Shown piece after piece: positions 1 through 6,192 of a stretch of 9,780 nucleotides of DNA. The position numbers and the translations under genes are program-made. Numbering within the stretch: position 1 is the stretch's first letter; every line of letters begins with the position of its first letter. The stretch is taken from assembly GCA_001795165.1 (NCBI GenBank), contig MGNS01000071.1:72777-82556 (forward strand). The letters run 5' to 3'. Source of the DNA: Chloroflexi bacterium RBG_16_57_11. GTDB lineage: Bacteria; Chloroflexota; Anaerolineae; Anaerolineales; UBA4823. The notes under the pieces are model-generated. The model was not told the origin of the DNA. It searched no databases and worked only from the letters and a program-made list of their open reading frames with translations.

Positions 1-2007
1 TCCAACACTATTTACCACTACGGTGAAACGGGTTCACTTTTAGGAAGTTATTCCGCTCCTTCTGGCTGTCCTAACAGTGGTGTAGCGGTAGGAGGGGATA
101 GTCTTTTCGCTGCTTGTAATGGCGTGCTTACTATATATCAACTAGACAAGTCAAATGGGAATGTAACTAATTTTTTCACAAGCGCTGGTTCTCGTACAGA
201 AGATTTAGAATGTGATCCTATTAGTTTTGCTGATCAAGATGTCGATGCAATGTGGTCGAAGGATGCATACGATAATGAGATATTCGCTTTTGAGATACCA
301 AGAGGTACTTGCGGAATAGCAGGTGGATCCGCTCCAGTACCACCGCTGTGCTTAGATATCGATAATAATGGTAATAACGACAATGATGAGGATGGTCTAT
401 GTGACAACTGGGAGGCATTTGGGATCGACGCTAATGATGATAACGTCCCAGATTTACAGCTTTACGATGTAAACGAAAACGGAACGATTGAGGCAAGCGA
501 AAGAGCCGATCCTAACCACAAAGATATTTACATTGAGATAGATTGGATGGAACAGCATGCTCCAGACGGGGCGGCTTTACTTAATGTAATTGATAGTTTC
601 GATAAATCGCCAGTTGCCAATCCAGACGGGGCAACAGGGGTAAGGCTGCACATTCAGAGGCAAGAACAAGCAGTAAATCATAATGACAATTTTACCTTTG
701 GTGACTGTTCAGATCCTGCGAGAGAAGGTGTTCCTGACTTCGATACGGTGAAGAGAGATCACTTCGGTACTCCAAGTGAAAGAAGTAACTTAATTCAACT
801 AACTGCCAAGAGCTTTGCTTTCCATTATGTGATGTTTATTCACAACCTATTAGGTCAAGGAAGTACATCTGGCTGTGCAGAAAAGCCTGGAAATGACGTG
901 GTTATTTCGCTGGGCGGTTGGGAGAATGTAGGTGGACACAATAAAGGCAATACAGGTCAGCAAAGTGGAACATTAATGCATGAACTAGGGCATAATTTGG
1001 ACCTTGGTCATGGTGGTGGTGATAACATCAACTGTAAAACCAATTATCTAAGCGTCATGAATTACCTTTTTCAGTTTGATAGCAAATATGTGTCAGGAAG
1101 ACCATTAGATTATTCACACGAAGCTCTTCCTAGTATCGATGAGGGTGGATTAAGCGAACCACCAGGAATTAGTGGTCCTGGAGGTTTATGGACTGTATAT
1201 GGTCCAAGAACGTTCTTAAGACCGACAGTGGTAGACTACGCACAGGTTTTTTCTCTAGGAGGATTACCACCTAACTGGGTGGTACGCACACCAGCAGATA
1301 GGCCTATAGATTGGAACAAAAATGGAGTTATTGACAGCGATAATTTAGTAAGCGCAGATATCAATGATTTCGGTATAGAAAATCACTGTGAGGCAAGCAA
1401 CGATGAGGATCTGTTTGGGCACGATGACTGGTCCAATTTGTTCTATTATTTCTGGATGAGGTCAGATTTTGCGGAAGGAATTCATCTGACAACTGCACAG
1501 GTAGATGAGATTACCTACGAGGAGGCTATATCTCTAAGCCCGGATACCGACGGAGATGATGTTTTGAATCTTGTGGATAACTGTCCAGAGGTAGTGAATC
1601 CCGGTCAAGAGGATAGTAATGGCGATGGAATAGGGGATGCTTGTGAACCAGCTACTACGAAAGAAGTTGTTATTGACATTAAACCAGGTAGTGACCCCAA
1701 CTCCATCAACTGCAAGAATTCAAAGGATATAATCCCTGTAGCTATCCTAACTACTGATACCTTTGATTCACTTACAGTTGATCACACCACGGTAACCTTT
1801 GAAGGAGCTGGTGAGATCCACAGGGTATCTGGGGCACCAGTTCGACATGAGGAGGACGTGGATGGTGATGGTGACGTGGATCTAGTACTTCACTTCAGAT
1901 TAGGTGCAACTACCCTTACCTGCGACTTTACAGAAGGCACCCTTATAGGTGAAACTTTCGATGGGTTTGCCATTGAGGGTATTGGTACCGTCCGCATGGT
2001 TCCATGA
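1..2007 (+). CDS. Secreted metzincin-type zinc metalloprotease with thrombospondin-3-like repeats (5' end outside window)
   Basis: The frame is open to the left edge, so this is the C-terminal 668 residues of a longer protein; the GTG at 124 is only an internal codon. Residues about 1-100 look like the end of a beta-propeller-like domain (GVAVGG, then Trp/Tyr-rich strands). Residues 119-171 are Asp/Asn-rich with DxNxNG patterns, like Ca-binding thrombospondin-3/EF-type loops. The catalytic zinc site HELGHNLDLGH lies at residues 327-337, with a Met-turn (SVMNY) at residue 353, which together define the metzincin fold. Residue 8 of the zinc motif is Asp instead of the usual metzincin Gly. Another TSP3-type repeat (DTDGDD to GDACEP) covers 515-550. 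The C-terminal domain from about 555 has an IDIKPGSDPN motif followed by IPVAIL, a module seen at the ends of exported bacterial proteins. Several Cys residues fit an extracellular location. The substrate is unknown. The gene ends just before a strong terminator. Confidence 0.85.
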   Translation, partial: SNTIYHYGETGSLLGSYSAPSGCPNSGVAVGGDSLFAACNGVLTIYQLDKSNGNVTNFFTSAGSRTEDLECDPISFADQDVDAMWSKDAYDNEIFAFEIPRGTCGIAGGSAPVPPLCLDIDNNGNNDNDEDGLCDNWEAFGIDANDDNVPDLQLYDVNENGTIEASERADPNHKDIYIEIDWMEQHAPDGAALLNVIDSFDKSPVANPDGATGVRLHIQRQEQAVNHNDNFTFGDCSDPAREGVPDFDTVKRDHFGTPSERSNLIQLTAKSFAFHYVMFIHNLLGQGSTSGCAEKPGNDVVISLGGWENVGGHNKGNTGQQSGTLMHELGHNLDLGHGGGDNINCKTNYLSVMNYLFQFDSKYVSGRPLDYSHEALPSIDEGGLSEPPGISGPGGLWTVYGPRTFLRPTVVDYAQVFSLGGLPPNWVVRTPADRPIDWNKNGVIDSDNLVSADINDFGIENHCEASNDEDLFGHDDWSNLFYYFWMRSDFAEGIHLTTAQVDEITYEEAISLSPDTDGDDVLNLVDNCPEVVNPGQEDSNGDGIGDACEPATTKEVVIDIKPGSDPNSINCKNSKDIIPVAILTTDTFDSLTVDHTTVTFEGAGEIHRVSGAPVRHEEDVDGDGDVDLVLHFRLGATTLTCDFTEGTLIGETFDGFAIEGIGTVRMVP

Positions 2008-2034
2008 GAGTGTAATTAATCAGGGGGTGCATAT

Positions 2035-2074
2035 ACCAAGGGCAGGGTCGCGATGACCCTGCCCTTGGTTTTTT
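2035..2074 (+). terminator. Rho-independent terminator of the metalloprotease gene
   Basis: A perfect 15-bp stem (ACCAAGGGCAGGGTC paired with its complement), with a 5-nt GCGAT loop, is followed directly by six T residues. It lies 27 bases after the metalloprotease stop. The T tract is on the plus side only. The other side reads TATAT, so it is a poor terminator for the converging regulator gene, although the stem would also form in that transcript. Confidence 0.93.
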
Positions 2075-2167
2075 GAACACGTTGTTGCTTCGCCCTTGAA
2101 TTTATTTAATCGAGCATATATATTCACAACTCGGGTTAGGCTCATACATAACTCGCCACAATATATA

Positions 2168-3373
2168 TCACCCATCAGCTAAACCAAGAGAATCTATAAC
2201 TGATTTGAGGTTAGATCCGTAAGCCTGCTTTAATGTCCGCATCTGATGGCTCAACCCCGCTTTATGCATAAGCTTCAACGTTTCGCCGATGCGCTCCTGC
2301 CAGGTTGCCATATCTCCCATCTCCCAGGATAACTGAGCGCCGCTCTTCAACAGGAACGCTCGGTGGAGAGAACCGATGTACGGCAAGCGAGGTATCCGCT
2401 CGATCTCTTCCTGGTAGACACGCTGGGCCAGCTTCCACTTTTCGTGCTGAATCAGGCACCTCAGCCATGACTCGCGCGCCAGCAAGAGGGTGAATTCGTC
2501 CCCGCGCTTCTCACAGATTTTTTCGATCTTGTAAGCGATTTGATTTGCCTCCCGAATACTGTATCGCGGCGTCTGGGACATGGCATTCAGCACGTCCCTA
2601 CCGACCAGCGGTTCCCAGAAAAGCGGTGAATTTTGATAACCTGAGGTGGAACGGGCATGGGCGTATGAGAACTGCGCTCTACGATCTAATTCGAGGTTGT
2701 GATAGGCTACCCCTACTCCCCGGATTGCATTCACATCCAGGTAATCCACCTGCTCCTTGCTGAAGCCTTCTTCGTAGATATCTGTGTTCTCCAGAACCAG
2801 GCGAGCTAGTTTCGCGTAGCGCAGAGCGTCGTCGGCACGGTCCAGCACGCATTGGGCGTCGTGCAGATAAAGGCAGGTTTGTACATAGGAGGCCGGATAG
2901 ATTTCAAGGGATAATTTTCTCAACAGGCTGGCGGAAGCGTCCCGAACGGCGCGATAAGCTCGGCGAACCTCAGTCAAGTCAACGCCGAAGGTCGCTTTTC
3001 CGTGGCCCAAACCGATCTCCGCCAGGAGCTCGCCTACGTTTCGCCGGGCGGTGAATTCACGCATAGTGTAATATTGCCTGACATTCTGTGCATGGGCCAG
3101 CTCAATGTTTTCGATAAGGCTGTGCTTGACCTCCGGTGGGGCCGGTAACGCTTTGGCGATCTTGCGGGTAAGCTGCGGGGATGGCAGGCGTTTGGCTGGA
3201 GTTTTATCGTTGGTAGGATAGTCCAGAGCGCATAGGTAGCTGAGATATTCTCTAGTGATACCGATCTTGTGGGCGAAATCCGCCTTCTTCCCGTGGGGTA
3301 TCCAACTCTTGAGAATTGCCACGTACGTCTCACGATGGATTTCTGCCAATAAGATATCTTCGAGCCAGGACAT
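2168..3373 (-). CDS. Putative HTH transcriptional regulator with TPR-like helical domain
   Basis: The 401-residue protein has no signal peptide or membrane segment. Residues about 29-47 (KKADFAHKIGITREYLSYL) read as an Xre/lambda-type helix-turn-helix: A-x-x-I-G-I-T is the second helix and turn, and REYLSYL the recognition helix. Residues 64-76 (PSPQLTRKIAKAL) look like the following helix of the same fold. From about 120 to 390 the protein is all-helical with paired amphipathic helices of TPR type (for example YVQTCLYLHDAQCVLDRADDA, then WLRCLIQHEKWKLAQRVYQEE), without strong consensus repeats. HTH plus TPR is the build of the RRNPP peptide-sensing regulators, but I see no sequence feature that assigns it there. 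It lies 110 bases downstream of the ComP-like kinase on the same strand, so it could be co-transcribed. No Shine-Dalgarno sequence precedes the ATG. Role inferred; target genes unknown. Confidence 0.72.
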   Translation of the reverse strand: MSWLEDILLAEIHRETYVAILKSWIPHGKKADFAHKIGITREYLSYLCALDYPTNDKTPAKRLPSPQLTRKIAKALPAPPEVKHSLIENIELAHAQNVRQYYTMREFTARRNVGELLAEIGLGHGKATFGVDLTEVRRAYRAVRDASASLLRKLSLEIYPASYVQTCLYLHDAQCVLDRADDALRYAKLARLVLENTDIYEEGFSKEQVDYLDVNAIRGVGVAYHNLELDRRAQFSYAHARSTSGYQNSPLFWEPLVGRDVLNAMSQTPRYSIREANQIAYKIEKICEKRGDEFTLLLARESWLRCLIQHEKWKLAQRVYQEEIERIPRLPYIGSLHRAFLLKSGAQLSWEMGDMATWQERIGETLKLMHKAGLSHQMRTLKQAYGSNLKSVIDSLGLADG

Positions 3374-3483
3374 CTTCAGTGTTTGGTAAGAATCAACGCG
3401 TTTTTAAACAGGAGAATATTCGAATTGAGCTATAGTCTTGGCAGATGAAATTGAGAACCTTAACAATTGAATGATAATCTCGA

Positions 3484-5781
3484 TCATGTCAGTGAAGTAC
3501 GGTTTATCTCATCAGGACACCATACCACAGAAACCTGCGTTCCACCTCCAAGGGTGCCATCAATTCGCAACTCGGCGCCGATTATGGCCGAGCGTTCGTG
3601 CATCCCTGCCAGCCCAAAGTGCCTGTTAGCCAATAACCTGTCGAATTTCAATTGCTCCATATCGGCAAACCCAATACCATTATCTTCTACAGTCAGGCTC
3701 ACCTGTCCTGGGTCTAGAATGCCGTGAATTCGGATGGTACTGGAATGGGAGTGGCGTAGAGCGTTTTCACACGCTTGCTGTACGATGCGATACAGATATT
3801 CCTCGGCCTTGGGCTCGTAGCGAGCATCCGATGGAGGCAAGTCCAGGACTATCATTACATCGTCGCCGGCCCGTTCGGACAGTTCGTCAGTAAGCTCCTC
3901 AAGCGCCGGTCGCAGTCCGTAGGACAGCATTGCCGGCCGCAAATCGCTGATTATTTCCCTCAAGCGGTCAGTAACCGTCTGATAATGATCCTGAAAGCTT
4001 GGTGACGCATGCCTGTCCACATTCATGGACAGTACGTACAACCGATTGAGAATTTCGTCGTGCAGGCCTCGGGCCAGCTTGATGCGTTCTTCTTCGTGAC
4101 GATCGATGTTGGCTTGATACAGCGTACGTAGACGTTCGGCCTGAGCTGCATTGACAAGTGCGATAGCAGTCTGGTTGGCGATGGTTTGCAAGACCGAAAT
4201 TTCAGCCTGAGCGTAGTAATCGTCAGGATCCCGCCGGCCCAGCAGCCAGAAACCGAGCAGCTCGTTGTTCACCTCAAGAGAGAAGAGTAGCCGTATCCAT
4301 TGAAAAGGTAACTTTTCGTCAACCCCGGAAAATGGCGGGAGATATTTTCCCGAATAGGGTAATAGGGTGGAGGCGTCTATCTCCTCTGGAAGATAGGTTC
4401 CATCTACACCGGTGACATAGAGCGGAGAAATGCGCTTTCCGTTCTCATAGCCGAGCAATGCGGATTGGCGAACGAGGAAGCTGGGGAGGATTTCATCTCT
4501 AAGAAGATGAATTACGCTTGACAAATCGAGGCTGGTAACGATGCGCGACGAATAAGCTTCCAATATTTGCGTGGGGGGCATTGCGATGCCTAAAAGGCGG
4601 CGATCGACGAATCGCTCGAAGCGAGGGAAGCCAACGAGAGTCAGGAGCAGAACCAGGAGCACAGCAGAGACACCTACATAGGTTGATGCATTGGGAAAGC
4701 TTAGCCAGGCATCCGCCAAGGGGACAAGGACGACGAATATAGTCCCAATCAGCAGGATGAACATATATGCTGAGACGAGGCGGTTGGCGCGCATCTCCAG
4801 ACCACCCAGCTGGCGACGGTAGATGATGTAGAAATACGCCCCTGGGATTATAAGTAAAGCCAGGAGACCACCCCCGCTCCAGAGGGGATATGCTACCGAC
4901 AGTCTCGTGATGACCGCTGTCAATAAGGGTAGGATGGCCAGGCCAATGGCTATTACCAACAAGCCGGCTTCCCGGCGCTGTGTTGGCCGAAGGATGAAAT
5001 GCAGGCTTAACAGCACGACGCTACCCACTCCTGCCAGAATAAATCCGAAAAAGTAGGCAGTTCTCGGTGGAATTTGAAACCATTCTGCTACAGCTAAGCC
5101 TAAAGCGGTCAGATATAAGACCCAAAGAATTAACCGAGGGCTCTTGGCTAACGGTCTAGGGAAAACCCAATGCAAGTGTAAATACACAGGTACACACAAC
5201 CAGATCGCGATCCGCAGTAAGATGGTACTTTCCAGGATCTGCCAGGTTGACAGGCTGCCGGTAATCAACCATATTGCCGTCAGAAAGCAGAAAGCAATCA
5301 ATAGAAGCCAGCGAGAATCATGAGGACGAACCAAAAGCGCCGTGGCCACTCCGGTCAGCCAGAAGATGTACGACAACCACCAAACGTTAACCAATCGGTC
5401 CAGGATTTCTTGGAGATTGGGGGGTGGAATTTCCCATCGGATGGTCACTCTCTGATCACCCCGCTGAACGGTTACAGGCAAGATACGGTCTCTACCCATC
5501 CCGTCGAACAATGGCTGGCGCGAGTCTGCCCGATAGCTATCGAAGGTTACTGACCCTATTTGTACAAGTCGGTCTCCTCGGTAGAGAGGGGCGCCTGAGG
5601 CAGACTGTACAAACACGTCGATGATTTCGCCGTTTGAGGGGTTGAAATCGAAGCCCAAATAAGGAACCTGAAAGAACCTGGCATAGGTGTATGCAAGAAG
5701 AATGCACAGCACAAGCCAGGACGATATTTGCACGATGAAGGACCAGTGGTCGAAAGAGCGTTTGTGTTGGAAGATCTCCAT
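3484..5781 (-). CDS. ComP-like sensor histidine kinase (TM-PDZ-multi-TM-GAF-like-HisKA_3-HATPase)
   Basis: The inner-membrane sensor kinase has 765 residues from the ATG at 5781, close to Bacillus ComP (769). Order: TM helix about 13-33; extracytoplasmic PDZ-like domain about 38-118 (GAPLYRGDRLVQIG is the typical PDZ strand); about nine further membrane helices between 133 and 384; GAF-like domain about 405-550; HisKA_3 dimerisation helix with the phosphoacceptor in LARGLHDEIL (His574); HATPase_c with N-box ENALRH (Asn673), DNGIGF (700-705) and GLAGMHER (about 723-730). This is the NarL/ComP/DegS class that phosphorylates LuxR-type regulators. The frame extends to a GTG at 5856. I prefer 5781 because a perfect TATAAT lies inside the extension and TM1 then sits normally near the N-terminus; neither start has a good ribosome site. 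It is divergent from the peptide and prenyltransferase genes, so it is the likely receptor of the modified peptide (inferred). Alternative: an orphan NarL-type kinase for another ligand. Confidence 0.9.
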   Translation of the reverse strand: MEIFQHKRSFDHWSFIVQISSWLVLCILLAYTYARFFQVPYLGFDFNPSNGEIIDVFVQSASGAPLYRGDRLVQIGSVTFDSYRADSRQPLFDGMGRDRILPVTVQRGDQRVTIRWEIPPPNLQEILDRLVNVWWLSYIFWLTGVATALLVRPHDSRWLLLIAFCFLTAIWLITGSLSTWQILESTILLRIAIWLCVPVYLHLHWVFPRPLAKSPRLILWVLYLTALGLAVAEWFQIPPRTAYFFGFILAGVGSVVLLSLHFILRPTQRREAGLLVIAIGLAILPLLTAVITRLSVAYPLWSGGGLLALLIIPGAYFYIIYRRQLGGLEMRANRLVSAYMFILLIGTIFVVLVPLADAWLSFPNASTYVGVSAVLLVLLLTLVGFPRFERFVDRRLLGIAMPPTQILEAYSSRIVTSLDLSSVIHLLRDEILPSFLVRQSALLGYENGKRISPLYVTGVDGTYLPEEIDASTLLPYSGKYLPPFSGVDEKLPFQWIRLLFSLEVNNELLGFWLLGRRDPDDYYAQAEISVLQTIANQTAIALVNAAQAERLRTLYQANIDRHEEERIKLARGLHDEILNRLYVLSMNVDRHASPSFQDHYQTVTDRLREIISDLRPAMLSYGLRPALEELTDELSERAGDDVMIVLDLPPSDARYEPKAEEYLYRIVQQACENALRHSHSSTIRIHGILDPGQVSLTVEDNGIGFADMEQLKFDRLLANRHFGLAGMHERSAIIGAELRIDGTLGGGTQVSVVWCPDEINRTSLT

Positions 5782-5839
5782 AGAGGAAGCAATCGTGAAT
5801 CTCGTCGGATCTGCACGAAAGGAGGTGGTTCTATTTTCG

Positions 5840-5845
5840 ATTATA
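5840..5845 (-). promoter_or_regulatory. Candidate -10 box (TATAAT) for the sensor kinase gene
   Basis: The minus strand reads GCTATAATCG, a perfect TATAAT about 59 bases before the ATG at 5781, which would give a leader of about 50 nt. The best -35 match is weak: TTGCTT at a 19-base spacing. A weak -35 is what an activator-dependent promoter would show. This box falls inside the coding region if the kinase started at the GTG at 5856, and is one reason for rejecting that start. Confidence 0.4.
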
Positions 5846-5900
5846 GCGCGAGTCACGTTTGGTAAAGCAAGGTCTTTCGTCCAACTATGTTTAGAAGTTT

Positions 5901-5916
5901 TCCACTACTAAGTGGA
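5901..5916. promoter_or_regulatory. Perfect 6-4-6 palindrome in the kinase/peptide intergenic region (candidate operator)
   Basis: TCCACT-ACTA-AGTGGA is a perfect inverted repeat with 6-base arms and a 4-base spacer. The Bacillus ComA box has the same geometry (TTGCGG-N4-CCGCAA), and NarL/LuxR-type regulators bind such sites as dimers. Here it sits 16 bases upstream of the peptide ATG, just before its ribosome site, and about 75 bases upstream of the start point implied by the kinase -10 box. It could be an operator for the response regulator at 7152-7853, or a short hairpin in the peptide mRNA leader. Only one copy was found by eye. Confidence 0.4.
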
Positions 5917-5918
5917 TT

Positions 5919-5924
5919 AAGGAG
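5919..5924 (+). promoter_or_regulatory. Ribosome binding site fixing the start of the small peptide gene
   Basis: AAGGAG ends 7 bases before the ATG at 5932. The upstream in-frame ATG at 5887 has no such site at a usable distance, and the ATG at 5941 would be 16 bases away. This selects a 64-residue product over the 79-residue reading. Confidence 0.75.
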
Positions 5925-5931
5925 TATCTTA

Positions 5932-6126
5932 ATGCACACCATGCAAGCTTTTTACGACAAGTTGTTCTCGCCCAAAGCTTCCCAAAGCGCATACTTGAGC
6001 GGCCTGGTTCGCTTGACCCAGGTTAGCCTCCGAGAAATCGGGGCACTCAAGAGCAGCATTACGTGGGATTTTTGGAACGCCGGAAACACGGTGAGCGATA
6101 GCTCCACAAGAGCAAGTAGCTCCTGA
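5932..6126 (+). CDS. Candidate ComX-like pheromone precursor peptide (64 aa)
   Basis: This is a small gene with a good ribosome site, ending 66 bases before the prenyltransferase ATG. The product has no signal peptide and no Cys. The N-terminal half is mixed and weakly amphipathic (MQAFYDKLFSPKASQSAYL); the middle reads SGLVRLTQVSLREIGALKSS. Two Trp lie at 45 and 48 (TWDFWNAG). A hydrophilic Ser/Thr-rich tail of 16 residues follows (NTVSDSSTRASSS at the end). ComX precursors in Bacillus are about 55-73 residues, lack a Sec signal, and are prenylated on a Trp 3-4 residues from the C-terminus by ComQ. Here the size, Trp, lack of Cys and the adjacent ComQ-like gene all fit. The Trp lies further from the C-terminus, so trimming at both ends, or a different mature form, must be assumed. 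The assignment is by context and residue content, not clear homology. Alternative: precursor of another prenylated RiPP. Confidence 0.72.
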   Translation: MHTMQAFYDKLFSPKASQSAYLSGLVRLTQVSLREIGALKSSITWDFWNAGNTVSDSSTRASSS

Positions 6127-6148
6127 GTGATCGAGTAATTTCCTGAAG

Positions 6149-6180
6149 CACTCTGGCCGGAAGGCCCTCCGGCCAGAGTG
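6149..6180 (+). promoter_or_regulatory. Intercistronic GC-rich hairpin between peptide and prenyltransferase genes
   Basis: A perfect 13-bp stem, CACTCTGGCCGGA with its complement, closes a 6-nt AGGCCC loop. No T tract follows, so it is not a standard intrinsic terminator. The 3' foot ends one base before the GAGGAGG ribosome site of the prenyltransferase (6182-6188; ATG at 6193). The likely role is to set the ratio of peptide to enzyme, either by protecting the 3' end of a short peptide mRNA or by hindering ribosome loading on the second gene (inferred). Confidence 0.7.
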
Positions 6181-6192
6181 TGAGGAGGGATT

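Noticed and set aside
3034..3333. Open frame of 99 codons on the minus strand inside the HTH regulator, and similar long frames at 3775-4005, 5320-5553 and 7993-8202
   Set aside because: These overlap well-supported genes in other frames, give low-complexity or Arg/Pro/Ser-rich products, and have no ribosome sites.
3374..3483. Possible promoter or terminator between the kinase and the HTH regulator
   Set aside because: No hairpin with a T tract and no -35/-10 pair at normal spacing could be found. I see nothing firm in these 110 bases.
5819..5833. AAAGGAGGTGGTTCT on the plus strand; its complement looks like the 16S rRNA 3' end and it resembles a very strong ribosome site
   Set aside because: No usable plus-strand start codon with a real reading frame follows, and the match is limited to about 11 bases. 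It is most likely chance, or leftover leader sequence of the kinase.
5782..5856. N-terminal extension of the sensor kinase from a GTG at 5856
   Set aside because: The extension adds 25 polar residues before TM1, has no ribosome site, and contains a perfect TATAAT on the coding strand that fits as the gene's own promoter. It remains possible, because the ATG at 5781 also lacks a clear ribosome site.
5887..5931. Longer 79-residue version of the small peptide starting at the ATG at 5887
   Set aside because: It has no ribosome site at a usable distance, whereas AAGGAG sits 7 bases before the ATG at 5932. The longer start would also put the 5901-5916 palindrome inside the coding sequence.
6149..6180. 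Intrinsic terminator after the peptide gene
   Set aside because: The stem is strong but is followed by TGAGGAGGG with no T run, so standard Rho-independent termination is unlikely.
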